Source: Nocardia sp. BMG51109
Lineage (GTDB): Bacteria; Actinomycetota; Actinomycetes; Mycobacteriales; Mycobacteriaceae
Reading direction: 5' to 3'
NCBI RefSeq assembly: GCF_000526215.1
Contig: NZ_JAFQ01000004.1
Coordinates: forward strand, 1 to 64,000
DNA: 64,000 bases
The position numbers and the translations under genes were made by a program. The notes beneath the pieces are model-generated. The model was given only the letters and a program-made list of their open reading frames with translations. It had not been told where the DNA came from and searched no databases. Positions 43,761 through 51,981 of this stretch are shown one piece after another. Position 1 is the stretch's first letter. Each line of letters opens with the position of its first letter.

Positions 43761-44435
43761 GTGAATCGCACCACCACCATCTCCCCACCTCGGCGTCTGC
43801 GCGCCGACGCCGCACGCAATCAGCAGCGGATCGTCGAGGCCGCGAGCAGACTCTTCGCCGAGCGCGGGCTGGAGGTGACCCTGGACGACGTCGCCGAGGC
43901 GGCGGGCGTCGGCGTGGGCACGGTGTACCGGCGGTTCTCCAATAAGCAGGAGCTCATCCTCGAGGTCTTCGAGCAGACGGTCGCGGCCATGGCCGAGGCC
44001 ACCGAGCGGGCCAATCGCGATCCGGACCCCTGGGCCGGGCTGGTGACGCTGTTCGAGTGGGCCTGTGAGCATTTCGCACGGAACCGCGGATTCAGCGAGG
44101 TGATGCTCGAGCTGCCCGACGCGATGGAGCGGTTCGCCTCCGTGCGCGACCGGATCAAGCCGTCGATCGGGCGACTGGTCGAGCGCGCCCACTCCGCGGG
44201 GGTGCTGCGCCCCGGCGTCGAGTCGTCGGACTTCTTCGCGATCATCAACATGGTCGAGTCGATCGCCGCGTTCGCCAAGCCGGTGAACGACCAGGTCTGG
44301 CGGCGCTACCTGGCCATCGCCCTGGACGGCGTGCGCGCCGACGCGCTGCCGCGCCAACCGCTCCCGGTGCCGCCGCTGACCGACGACGAAGTGGACCAGG
44401 CCAAGGCCGGCACGTTCGCCTGCCGCCGCAAGTAG
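43761..44435 (+). CDS. TetR-family transcriptional regulator
   Basis: 224 residues from GTG 43761. The DNA-binding region runs from RNQQRIVEAASRLFAERGLE to LDDVAEAAGVGVGTVYRRFS. The C-terminal ligand domain is helical (SSDFFAIINMVESIAAFAKP). Divergent from the DHA2 exporter it presumably represses. Confidence 0.9.
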   Translation: MNRTTTISPPRRLRADAARNQQRIVEAASRLFAERGLEVTLDDVAEAAGVGVGTVYRRFSNKQELILEVFEQTVAAMAEATERANRDPDPWAGLVTLFEWACEHFARNRGFSEVMLELPDAMERFASVRDRIKPSIGRLVERAHSAGVLRPGVESSDFFAIINMVESIAAFAKPVNDQVWRRYLAIALDGVRADALPRQPLPVPPLTDDEVDQAKAGTFACRRK

Positions 44436-44510
44436 CCCGTCGAAGCCGGTACCCGACGAAAACACGCGATCGGTAGCGCGCGTCACACTCCGTATCGTAA
44501 AGTTGGACGT

Positions 44511-45809
44511 GTGACCAACTCGTGGGTGAACTGGGCTGGGGATCAGCAGTGTGCGCCGGCCGCGATCGCCGCACCCGGCTCCCCCGAGGACGTGGCCGAG
44601 CTGCTCGGGCATGCCGAATCCACCGGCCGGACGGTGCGCGTGGCCGGTTCGGGCCACTCCTTCACCGACGCCGTCCTGACCGACGGCATCCTGCTGAACC
44701 TGTCGAAGCTGAATCGCATCCTGCACGTCGATCGCGCGGCCGGGCTGGTCCGGGTGGAGGCCGGAGCCACGCTGAACGCGCTGAGCACCGCGCTGCATCC
44801 GCTGGGCCTGGCGTTCCCGAACCTGGGCGACATCGACGCGCAGACCATCGCGGGCGCCACCGCGACCGCCACGCACGGCACCGGCGCGACGTTCCGGAAC
44901 ATCTCCGCCACACTGCATTCGGTGGAGCTGATGCTCGCCGACGGCAGCCGCGTGGAGCTGGACGAGCCGACCGATCCGGACGGCTGGCGCGCCGCCCGGG
45001 TGAATGTCGGCGCGCTCGGCGTGGTCACCGCAGTGACGCTCGAACTGGTGCCGTCGTTCGTCCTGGAGGGCGTCGAGCGGCCGGTGCCGGTGGCCGACGT
45101 GCTCGCCGATCTGGACGAATACATCGACGGCAGCGAGCATTTCGAGTTCTATATGTTCGCCCACAGCTCGCTGGCGATGACCAAGCGCAACAATCGGGTC
45201 GAGTTGCCGGAGCGGCCGCGCGGCCGGGCCGTCGACTGGTTCGCCGACATCCTGGTGTCCAATCACGCCTTCGACGGCCTGGCCCGGCTGTGCCGCCGTC
45301 GGCCACAACTGATTCCGTGGATTCAGCGGGCCGCGGCCTACGGCGGCAGCTACCGCCGCCAGGTGGACCGCTCGTACCGAGTGTTCTCCTCCCCCAGGCT
45401 GTTTCGGTTCACCGAGATGGAATATGCGATCCCGCGCGAACATTCGGTGGCGGCGATCGGGGAGATCAAGGAGGTGTCCCGGCGCTTCGACACCCCGATG
45501 CCGATCGAGGTGCGCTGGGTGGCGCCGGACGACGCGTTCCTGTCCCCTGCCGGCGGCCGCGACACCTGCTACATCGCCGTGCACCAGTACCACGGCATGG
45601 ACTACGAACCGTATTTCCGTGCCTGCGAAGCGGTTTTCGAGCGGTACGACGGGCGGCCGCACTGGGGCAAGCGGCACTTCCAGACCGCGCGGACACTGCG
45701 CGAGCGGTATCCCGAATGGGACCGGTTCCAGGAGGTGCGCCGGCGCTTGGACCCGAAGGGCCGCTTCACCAATCCGTACGTCGAGCGCGTCCTCGGGCCG
45801 GTCGGCTGA
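44511..45809 (+). CDS. D-arabinono/L-gulono-1,4-lactone oxidase family flavoprotein
   Basis: 432 residues. The N-terminal FAD domain (PCMH type) has VAGSGHSFTDAVLTDG and NLGDIDAQTIAGATATATHG; the C-terminal ALO domain ends with PHWGKRHF (HWxK motif) and LDPKGRFTNPYVERVLG. Mycobacterial homologues oxidise L-gulono-1,4-lactone. GTG start at 44511. Followed by a direct repeat. Confidence 0.88.
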   Translation: MTNSWVNWAGDQQCAPAAIAAPGSPEDVAELLGHAESTGRTVRVAGSGHSFTDAVLTDGILLNLSKLNRILHVDRAAGLVRVEAGATLNALSTALHPLGLAFPNLGDIDAQTIAGATATATHGTGATFRNISATLHSVELMLADGSRVELDEPTDPDGWRAARVNVGALGVVTAVTLELVPSFVLEGVERPVPVADVLADLDEYIDGSEHFEFYMFAHSSLAMTKRNNRVELPERPRGRAVDWFADILVSNHAFDGLARLCRRRPQLIPWIQRAAAYGGSYRRQVDRSYRVFSSPRLFRFTEMEYAIPREHSVAAIGEIKEVSRRFDTPMPIEVRWVAPDDAFLSPAGGRDTCYIAVHQYHGMDYEPYFRACEAVFERYDGRPHWGKRHFQTARTLRERYPEWDRFQEVRRRLDPKGRFTNPYVERVLGPVG

Positions 45810-45965
45810 ACGGACCCGTCACCCGATCCGCACCGAGACCGCCGACGCGGCAAGCCACTGCCGTCCCCAACCGAGCGACCGAACGGGGCCCTCACCCGAT
45901 CCGCACCGAGACCGCCGACGCGGCAAGCCACTGCGTCCTCAGCCGAGCGGCTGAACGGGCCGTCA
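45803..45965. repeat. 73 bp tandem duplication behind the lactone oxidase gene
   Basis: CACCCGATCCGCACCGAGAC with its following CGCCGACGCGGCAAGCCACT recurs with a period of 73 bases (45820 and 45893), with a partial third unit (GGCTGAACGG). It spans the gap between the oxidase stop and the AmaP-like stop. Confidence 0.85.
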
Positions 45966-46622
45966 CCGCTCGGCGAGACGCACTTCCATGGTGACCGGAA
46001 TGGTGTCGACCTCCAGTGCCTGGCACAGCCGGGGCACGGCGTGCTCGCGGATGCGGTCGCGCAGCGCGACGAGATCGGTGTCGGGGTCGGCGATCACCAC
46101 GAGATGCAGCTGCGGATTCCGTCCGGGGCCGGACAGCCGCGCGGCGGCCGAGCGGACACCGTCGTAGCCGCGCAGATCCGCTTCCACCGGACCGGCGACG
46201 GTTGCCGCGTCCAGCTCGGTGCGGTCGGCGGAATCCGGTGTGCGGGCCCGCCATCGGACCGCGGGCGGCATCCGGGTCAGCTGCGCCGTGGCCCAGCGCA
46301 GGCAAGCGAGCCCCACCGCCCCCGCCGCCACCACGATCGCCCACAACTGCCACGCGGGCGGCTGGTTGCGGTGCGGCAATACCGGCGAACTCGGGTTCAG
46401 CCAGCTCACCCGTCCGAAATGAGCCGCCAGCGCGAGGCCGCCCAGCGCCAGAACCAGCACCCCGACCAGCCCGAGCACGGTCCGATTCACCCCGGCGGGC
46501 GGCCTGCGGCGAATGCTCGGCCGGTCGTACCTCCCATCGACGGTCGACACAGGCCGTTGAGGATCGCCATCCTCCGAACGGTTTTCGGTCTCGGCGATCA
46601 GCGCGAACTCCCCTGCGGTCAT
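45963..46622 (-). CDS. AmaP-like Asp23-anchor membrane protein, copy 1
   Basis: 219 residues with two transmembrane segments (VLGLVGVLVLALGGLALAAH near 50-69 and LWAIVVAAGAVGLACLRWAT near 93-112) and a cytosolic domain containing YDGVRSAAARLSGPGRNPQL and LEVDTIPVTMEVRL. It resembles AmaP, which in Gram-positives tethers Asp23 to the membrane. A paralogue lies at 48488-49063, but this copy has an extra N-terminal tail of about 40 residues. Its ATG overlaps the stop of the repeat ORF (ATGA). Confidence 0.75.
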   Translation of the reverse strand: MTAGEFALIAETENRSEDGDPQRPVSTVDGRYDRPSIRRRPPAGVNRTVLGLVGVLVLALGGLALAAHFGRVSWLNPSSPVLPHRNQPPAWQLWAIVVAAGAVGLACLRWATAQLTRMPPAVRWRARTPDSADRTELDAATVAGPVEADLRGYDGVRSAAARLSGPGRNPQLHLVVIADPDTDLVALRDRIREHAVPRLCQALEVDTIPVTMEVRLAER

Positions 46623-47080
46623 CGCGCACTCCGCGCCGTCACCGCACGCCCTCCGGGCACCACCGCACGCTCCCTCGGCACCGCTCGCTCACCGGGCGCC
46701 TCTCGCGCCCTGGGCACCGCCTCACATTCCCCGGGTACTGCCTGCTCACCGGACACTTCTCGCTCACCGGGCACCGCCTCACACCGCCCAGGCATCGCTT
46801 GCGCGCCGGACACCACGGGAGACTCGCCGACCGTCACCGCACGCTCCCCAAGTACCGCGCGCTCCCTAAGCACGGCCTGCTCACCGGGCACCACGGGACA
46901 GTCGCCGACCGTTACCGCGTGCTTGCCGAGTACTGCTTGCTCTCCGGGCACCACCAGACGCTCGCCGGCTGTCACCGCGCACTCGCTGGGCGGCACCATC
47001 GCCCGCACCCCGCGCGTCACCGCACACTCGCCGGTCAGCACCGCGCACTCGCCGGGTACCACCGCTCGCATACCTGCCAT
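46619..47080 (-). CDS. Low-complexity heptad-repeat reading frame inserted between DUF6286 and AmaP genes
   Basis: 153 codons that exactly fill the space between two genes. The ATG at 47080 overlaps the DUF6286 stop (TGATG), and the TGA at 46619 overlaps the AmaP start (ATGA). The sequence is built from about 20 degenerate 7-residue units of the type GExAVxP (for example GECAVLT, GERLVVP, GEQAVLG), matching a 21 bp tandem repeat in the DNA. The paralogous triplet at 48488-49925 has no such insert: there DUF6286 and AmaP overlap directly. It could be a translated spacer from minisatellite expansion or a real extracellular/scaffold protein; no family is recognised. Confidence 0.5.
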   Translation of the reverse strand: MAGMRAVVPGECAVLTGECAVTRGVRAMVPPSECAVTAGERLVVPGEQAVLGKHAVTVGDCPVVPGEQAVLRERAVLGERAVTVGESPVVSGAQAMPGRCEAVPGEREVSGEQAVPGECEAVPRAREAPGERAVPRERAVVPGGRAVTARSAR

Positions 47081-47613
47081 CACCGCACGCTCCCGGTGTG
47101 GCGCAGGCGGGTCGAGACCCGCGGCGACGGATGCGGGCCGATCCGCGCGAGCCGGTTGTCGGCTGCCGCGCGGACGGTTTCCGTCAGCTCCGCCGAATGC
47201 GTCCGATCGGCGCGAATCGTGAGTCGAACCGTCTTGCGGCGTAACCTGATTCGCGCCGAGTGCACGCCGGGCACGGACGTCGCCGCAGCGCGGAGCGCAT
47301 CCCGCAAGGTGCGGCGAACCACGCCGGCGGATATCTCGTCGGTCGCGGCGAGCGGTACCACCACCGGGCGCCCCGGCAGCACGGCCAGCCCCAGCAGGAC
47401 GAGGCCCGCCAGGATCGCCGCGACACCGAATCCGGTCACCCGCGCGTCTCCCCAGTCCATCTCGGACAGCCGGTTCGCCACGGCGTCGTAGGAAACGAGT
47501 TCCTTTGCGCCGGTGAGCCGTTGGACCAACGACAACACGACGACCACGCACACCGCGAGCACGGCCAGCGCCACCAGCCCCGCCGGCGCTGCCCGGGACG
47601 GCCGCCGCCTCAC
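47080..47613 (-). CDS. DUF6286-like membrane protein, copy 1
   Basis: 177 residues from GTG 47613, overlapping the Asp23 stop (GTGA). Two hydrophobic segments (GLVALAVLAVCVVVVLSLVQ and VTGFGVAAILAGLVLLGLAV) flank a short ELVSYDAVANRL loop. The C-terminal domain RRTLRDALRAAATSVPGVHSARIRLRRKT resembles an Asp23-like fold. This type occurs next to Asp23 genes in actinobacteria. Its paralogue is at 49060-49596. Confidence 0.7.
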   Translation of the reverse strand: MRRRPSRAAPAGLVALAVLAVCVVVVLSLVQRLTGAKELVSYDAVANRLSEMDWGDARVTGFGVAAILAGLVLLGLAVLPGRPVVVPLAATDEISAGVVRRTLRDALRAAATSVPGVHSARIRLRRKTVRLTIRADRTHSAELTETVRAAADNRLARIGPHPSPRVSTRLRHTGSVR

Positions 47614-47933
47614 CGCGCCTCCGCCAGCAGGTCCGCCACGTCGATGTCCAGCCGCCGCACCGGCATTCCGACCCGCTCGCGCATCCGCCGCAGCACATGC
47701 TCGCGGCACACGGTGGTGACCTGCCAAATGGGCATCGGATATCGAATCGGCACCCGCACCGACAACACCGCGGCGCCCCGCGACAGCCTGGCCTGCGCCT
47801 CCACACCGCGTGCCACCCCGGTGACCTCCCGGGCGGCATCGATCACCACCTGCCGCACAGCCGCGGCGTCGATCGCCACCGCGGGCACGGGCGGCGCGGC
47901 GACGGGTTCGAGCGCGGTCACCGTACTCGTCAT
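47610..47933 (-). CDS. Asp23/Gls24-family protein, copy 1
   Basis: 107 residues: IDAAAVRQVVIDAAREVTGV opens the domain and AVLSVRVPIRYPMPIWQVTT with RRLDIDVADLL closes it, the compact alpha/beta pattern of the Asp23/Gls24 family. It is first of the downstream triplet (Asp23, DUF6286, repeat, AmaP). ATG at 47933 with GGAGGT upstream. Confidence 0.75.
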   Translation of the reverse strand: MTSTVTALEPVAAPPVPAVAIDAAAVRQVVIDAAREVTGVARGVEAQARLSRGAAVLSVRVPIRYPMPIWQVTTVCREHVLRRMRERVGMPVRRLDIDVADLLAEAR

Positions 47934-48487
47934 GGCTACCTCCCGGTTCGGGTGTGGATCAGATCGTTTACCAGGTGATAGCGCAACACTAACCGGTCCC
48001 CCACTCAGAGCCCGGAGTACGCGCCGAGCGGTCTCTTTCCGTGGACAGATCACCGGAACAATCCGATCTACCTGCATATATAGAAGTGAGATGACGCCAA
48101 GAAGAAGAGGGCTTCCGTTGATTTCGATTATTGTCCAGATGATTGCCAGATGACGGCAGTCGCCGGAGACAGATACGTGACTCCAGCGGACGAGCCGAAC
48201 CGGAGCTGCTCACCGGTGGAACCTACGGCCGAGCACCGGAGTCATTTCGCACAACCTGCGCTCGGACGCAGCGGGCGGCGCACCGGCGATATCCCGGTTC
48301 GGCCTGCGGTGGCGCCCGGCCGTCCACCTGGAGCACGGTTACGCCGCAGCGCAAGGCCGACCTGTTCCTGTGGGGCCTGCCGGGACGAGCCGCAGCGTCG
48401 GGCGACATCGCACACCGCGCCCGTCTCCGGCCGCACCCCGGGCACGACCGCTGCCGGACCGCCCTGATCAGTCCGGAAAGGAGGAAA
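47934..48487. other. Gap between the two Asp23 triplets
   Basis: About 550 bases with no convincing gene on either strand. The end next to 47933 must carry the promoter or leader of the second triplet. The first 200 bases are less GC-rich than the rest. Confidence 0.45.
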
Positions 48488-49063
48488 TCACTGTGTCCGC
48501 GCGGCCCGCCCACGGTCGGCCAGTCGCCACTCCAGCGTCACCGGGATGACATCCACCTCCAGCGCCTCCCGCAGCCGGGTCACCGCATGTCCGAGAATGC
48601 GGCGGCGCAGGGCCGTCAGGTCGGCGTCCGGGTCGGCGGTCACCAGCAGATGCAGTTCGGGCGCGTCGGACGGGCCCGAGAGCCGGGCCGCGGCCGAGCG
48701 CACCTGCGGATAGGACTCGACATCGCTGATCAGCGGATCGGCCGCGGTGCGGGAATCCAGAACGGTCACGCCCGCGGCGTCGTGCGCCCCGATCTCCCAC
48801 TGCACCCGGCTCGGCAGGCGGGTGGCCTGCGCGGCGAGCCAGCGCAGCGCGGCCAGGCCGATCACCACCGCGGCGGCGACAGCCGCGATCAGCACCCACC
48901 GCGGCGGCGCCGCGGTGCCCGGGACCAGCGGAGCGTCCGGATCGGCCCACCGGAGCCGGCCGAGCCACGCGACGACGGCATAGGCGCCCGCGGCGATCAG
49001 CACCGCGCCGATCAGTGCCAGCAGCGTCCGGTTCAGGCGCGCCGGACGGTTGACCGTGCTCAT
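48488..49063 (-). CDS. AmaP-like Asp23-anchor membrane protein, copy 2
   Basis: 191 residues. Transmembrane segments are TLLALIGAVLIAAGAYAVVA and VLIAAVAAAVVIGLAALRWL. The cytosolic part YPQVRSAAARLSGPSDAPEL then LEVDVIPVTLEWRLADR closely follows copy 1. ATG overlaps the DUF6286 stop. It is the last gene of the main sigma-led cluster. Confidence 0.75.
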   Translation of the reverse strand: MSTVNRPARLNRTLLALIGAVLIAAGAYAVVAWLGRLRWADPDAPLVPGTAAPPRWVLIAAVAAAVVIGLAALRWLAAQATRLPSRVQWEIGAHDAAGVTVLDSRTAADPLISDVESYPQVRSAAARLSGPSDAPELHLLVTADPDADLTALRRRILGHAVTRLREALEVDVIPVTLEWRLADRGRAARTQ

Positions 49064-49596
49064 CGGGTTCCTCCCGCGTCGGTGGGGCGCACCCGGGTGG
49101 TCACCGTGTGGCGCACCCGGGGAGCCACCAGATCCAGGCGTTCATCGATCGCCGCGCGGACCGAACCGGCGGCTTCCGCCGCTGCCTCGTGAGTTCGCCC
49201 CTTGACACGAATCTTCTTACTTCCCAAGCGAACCCGTGCCGATTCCAGACCGGGCACCGAATCGGCCGCGTCCCGCACGGCGGCACGCAGGCTACGGCGC
49301 GTGATACCGGCGTGCACCCCGTCCTCCGACTCCAGCGGCAGCACGACCGGACGGCCGGGCATGAGCGCCACCGCGAGCAGCAGCACCCCGATCACCATCA
49401 CCGCGATGCCGCCGCCGAGTACCCAGCCACTGCCCCACGTGGTGTCGTGCAGCCGACCGGCCACATCGTCATAGGATACGAGTTCCCTTGTGCCGCTGAG
49501 CTTCTGAACCACCGAGACGGCGACGACCACACACGCCGCGACCAGCACGAGCGCCACCACGACGGCCGGGATCACGCGGCGCGGACGGCGCTTCAC
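49060..49596 (-). CDS. DUF6286-like membrane protein, copy 2
   Basis: 178 residues, with AVVVALVLVAACVVVAVSVV and GGGIAVMVIGVLLLAVALMP as membrane segments around ELVSYDDVAGRLHDTTWG, and the C-terminal domain ITRRSLRAAVRDAADSVPGL. GTG start overlaps the Asp23 stop. The whole length aligns with copy 1. Confidence 0.7.
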   Translation of the reverse strand: MKRRPRRVIPAVVVALVLVAACVVVAVSVVQKLSGTRELVSYDDVAGRLHDTTWGSGWVLGGGIAVMVIGVLLLAVALMPGRPVVLPLESEDGVHAGITRRSLRAAVRDAADSVPGLESARVRLGSKKIRVKGRTHEAAAEAAGSVRAAIDERLDLVAPRVRHTVTTRVRPTDAGGTR

Positions 49597-49925
49597 CGGA
49601 CCCGTCCGTCCGCAGCGCCGGTCGGCAGCGCCGACACCTCGATATCCACCCGCGGCACCGACAGCCCCGACAGTTCCCCGGTGCGCCGGATCAGATGCGC
49701 ACGGCAGGCGTCGGCGATCCGGGCGACCGGCCGCGGGTAGCGGACCGGTAGCCGCACGCGCAGCACGGCCGAGTTCCCGGTGACCCGCGCCGACACCTCC
49801 ACCTCCGGCGCCACACCGTCCACCTCGCGGGCGGCGCGGGCCGCGATCCGCCGCACCGCGCGCTCGCTCACCACGGTCACGCCGCGGGTGTCGAGGTCGG
49901 GCGGAGCCGCGGTGGTCGTGGTCAT
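49593..49925 (-). CDS. Asp23/Gls24-family protein, copy 2
   Basis: 110 residues; VVSERAVRRIAARAAREVDG, then SAVLRVRLPVRYPRPVARIA and VPRVDIEVSALP. The family fold matches copy 1. Its ATG at 49925 overlaps the stop of the small membrane gene (ATGA). Confidence 0.75.
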   Translation of the reverse strand: MTTTTAAPPDLDTRGVTVVSERAVRRIAARAAREVDGVAPEVEVSARVTGNSAVLRVRLPVRYPRPVARIADACRAHLIRRTGELSGLSVPRVDIEVSALPTGAADGRVR

Positions 49926-50110
49926 CGACGGCTCCGTTCCTGCGCCGAGCGCACCAGACCGGCGAGATCGACGTCGCCGTCGAGCCACCGCCCGACCAGC
50001 AGGCCCAGCCCGCCGAAGATCAGCACGACGAAGAAGGCGCCGAACCCGCCGAAGGCCGCGGCGAATCCCAGGGCCAGGCCCGTGATGAGGCCGATCGTGG
50101 TGGCGTTCAT
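49922..50110 (-). CDS. Small membrane protein of the Asp23 cluster
   Basis: 62 residues with two closely spaced hydrophobic segments (TIGLITGLALGFAAAFGGFG and FFVVLIFGGLGLLVGRWLDG) and a charged tail. It resembles the short DUF2273-type membrane proteins found beside Asp23/AmaP genes in Gram-positives. One base separates it from the Asp23 gene upstream. Confidence 0.7.
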   Translation of the reverse strand: MNATTIGLITGLALGFAAAFGGFGAFFVVLIFGGLGLLVGRWLDGDVDLAGLVRSAQERSRR

Positions 50111-50111
50111 A

Positions 50112-50621
50112 TCACTGCACCCGGTCGCGGCTGGGCTGCGGCTCGTCGTCGTCACCCTCGATGTAGACGTCGTTGACATTGATGTTGACCTCGACGACCT
50201 CGAGCCCGGTCATCTGCTCGATCGCGGTGATGACATTGCGGCGCACCGCCCGCGCCAATTCGGCGATGGCGACGCCGTATTCGACGACGAGATCCAGGTC
50301 CACCGCGGCCTGCCGCTCCCCGACCTCGACCGAAACACCTTGTCCCACACTGGAGGACGCGCCGGGAATGCGATCGCGCAAGGCGCCGAACGCGCGCGCC
50401 GCGCCCGCGCCCAGCTCGTGCACGCCGCGCACCTCACGCGCGGCCAGGCCGGCGATCTTCTGCACCACCGCATCGGCGATGGTGGTGGTGCCCTGATCGG
50501 TCACCAGCGCGCCGGAGCGGCCCGCGCCGTCGGCCTTCGCCCTCCCGACCTCGGGGTTCGCGGCCCTACCGGTCTCTGCCCTGGTGTTCTCGCCCGACTT
50601 CTCGGTTGCCGTGCTCGTCAT
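50112..50621 (-). CDS. Asp23/Gls24-family envelope stress response protein (canonical)
   Basis: 169 residues. A polar, Glu/Ala-rich N-terminus of 45 residues precedes TTIADAVVQKIAGLAAREVR, AAVDLDLVVEYGVAIAELAR and EVVEVNINVNDVYIEGDDDE, a full match to the Asp23 family. Asp23 is abundant at the membrane in Staphylococcus and its loss triggers a cell-wall stress response. The 93-base gap upstream may hold a separate promoter. Confidence 0.85.
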   Translation of the reverse strand: MTSTATEKSGENTRAETGRAANPEVGRAKADGAGRSGALVTDQGTTTIADAVVQKIAGLAAREVRGVHELGAGAARAFGALRDRIPGASSSVGQGVSVEVGERQAAVDLDLVVEYGVAIAELARAVRRNVITAIEQMTGLEVVEVNINVNDVYIEGDDDEPQPSRDRVQ

Positions 50622-50714
50622 TGTGCCTCCCGATTCCCTTGCGGTACAGCGGATAACGGTTCTTCATGAGTTCGACACGGTGCCGGACGAATCGTCACGG
50701 TCACCCGGCGTGAT

Positions 50715-51032
50715 CTAGGTAACTGTTGTGTTGCCGAACGATCCGGCGTCGAGATCGGCGACGACCACGCGTACCGTCGCCCGCGCCCACTGCGTGGGTT
50801 CCAGCAATTCCCGGACCGCGCCGGCGAGCTTGTCCACCAGCGGCGGCAGCGGCAGCGCGACGGCCACCACCCGAATCTCCACGACCGACGGGGTGATATC
50901 CACGGCCGACCGGCTCCCGCGCAATGGCAGCCAGGTCGCATTCGGCAGCGCCGGCGGTGTCGCCGGCCGCAGCCCGTCCACCGCCTCGATCGCGTCGACG
51001 ATGTCATCGATCACTGCCCCCTCGGAGGTCAC
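50715..51032 (-). CDS. Small Asp23-cluster protein
   Basis: 105 residues from GTG 51032, overlapping the next gene's stop (GTGA). VIDDIVDAIEAVDGLRPATP and VVEIRVVAVALPLPPLVDKL followed by ATVRVVVADLDAGSF have the strand-helix-strand pattern of an Asp23 domain without its first helix. Probably a divergent Asp23 relative. Confidence 0.55.
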   Translation of the reverse strand: MTSEGAVIDDIVDAIEAVDGLRPATPPALPNATWLPLRGSRSAVDITPSVVEIRVVAVALPLPPLVDKLAGAVRELLEPTQWARATVRVVVADLDAGSFGNTTVT

Positions 51033-51400
51033 GGCCACTCCGGTTCGATATCGAGAACGGTCACCGACACCTCGTCCGCGGTGACCCCGGTCTGTTCGGC
51101 CACCACGCGGGTGACCTGTTCCTGCACGGACCGGCCGACCACGGCGACCGTGCTGCCGGCCGAAACCGTCAGGTCCACATGGATTTTCAGCCAGGCACCG
51201 GCCCGGCGGATCCGCACGCCGCCCGACGGCGCCGATTCCACCCCGGTCCACAGCTGCTTCCCCGAGCGGGCGAGCTGCCCGACCAGGCCGAGCACGCCGG
51301 GTTCCAGGCGCAGCACGCCGGACACCGCGGCCGCGGCGCGGGCGGCGACACCGGCGATCACCGCGTCGGCGACGACGACCTCGGTGGCCGGGGTACTCAC
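51029..51400 (-). CDS. Asp23/Gls24-family protein, copy 4
   Basis: 123 residues from GTG 51400, overlapping the stop of the zinc-finger-Asp23 gene. VADAVIAGVAARAAAAVSGV, a 30-residue insertion (GLVGQLARSGKQLWTG), and WLKIHVDLTVSAGSTVAVVG then VSVTVLDIEPEW fit the family. Confidence 0.75.
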   Translation of the reverse strand: MSTPATEVVVADAVIAGVAARAAAAVSGVLRLEPGVLGLVGQLARSGKQLWTGVESAPSGGVRIRRAGAWLKIHVDLTVSAGSTVAVVGRSVQEQVTRVVAEQTGVTADEVSVTVLDIEPEWP

Positions 51401-51981
51401 CGGTCCTCCTCGTAGACGTCGACGACCACGATGTCGAGCCGGTCCAGGACCAGACCGATCCGCGCCGACGCCGCGGTCCGCACCCGCTCGCGCACCAGCG
51501 GCACCGACCGTTCGACGCCGCGGCCGCCGACCCGCACCGCGATCGTCATCTCCACCTCGATGACGGTCTCGCCGTCCGGGCCGGGCCCGGCCGCGCGGAC
51601 GTGGCAGCCGCGGGCCCGCACACCCTCGACGGTGTCGGCCGCGTACCGCAGCACCACCGCCACCGCCTGCTCGCTGACCTCGATCGACCCCGGATGCGGG
51701 GTGGGCAGCTCCAGGGTCCGGCCGCGGCGCACCTCGGTGCGCACCGCGGACATGATGCGGCCGAACAGATCCGGTGGCGGCGGATCCGGCTCGTCGATGA
51801 GTTCCCGCGTCGCGCCGCGCAGCGTGAGCAGGCTCTCCCGGGCCGCCGCGCAGTGCGGGCAGGTTCGTTCGTGGTCGTCGGCCAGTCCGGCATCGATCGC
51901 GTCCAGCCGCTCCCACACCCGTTCCAGGCCGCGGCCACACGGGAGCAGATAGTCGCTGTCCGTGGTCGGCCTCACCGCCAT
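51397..51981 (-). CDS. Zinc-finger (anti-sigma type) domain fused to an Asp23 domain
   Basis: 194 residues in two parts. The N-terminal part contains Cys15 and, near 37-44, H-ERT-CPHC (HxxxCxxC), the metal pattern of ZAS anti-sigma factors. The C-terminal part (about 95-190) is an Asp23 domain: IEVSEQAVAVVLRYAADTVE, VIEVEMTIAVRVGGRG, LDIVVVDVYEEDR. No transmembrane segment is present. Its start overlaps the ECF sigma gene end by 10 bases, the usual arrangement of a sigma factor and its anti-sigma. I infer that it holds the sigma factor, with the Asp23 part reporting scaffold or envelope state. Confidence 0.75.
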   Translation of the reverse strand: MAVRPTTDSDYLLPCGRGLERVWERLDAIDAGLADDHERTCPHCAAARESLLTLRGATRELIDEPDPPPPDLFGRIMSAVRTEVRRGRTLELPTPHPGSIEVSEQAVAVVLRYAADTVEGVRARGCHVRAAGPGPDGETVIEVEMTIAVRVGGRGVERSVPLVRERVRTAASARIGLVLDRLDIVVVDVYEEDR

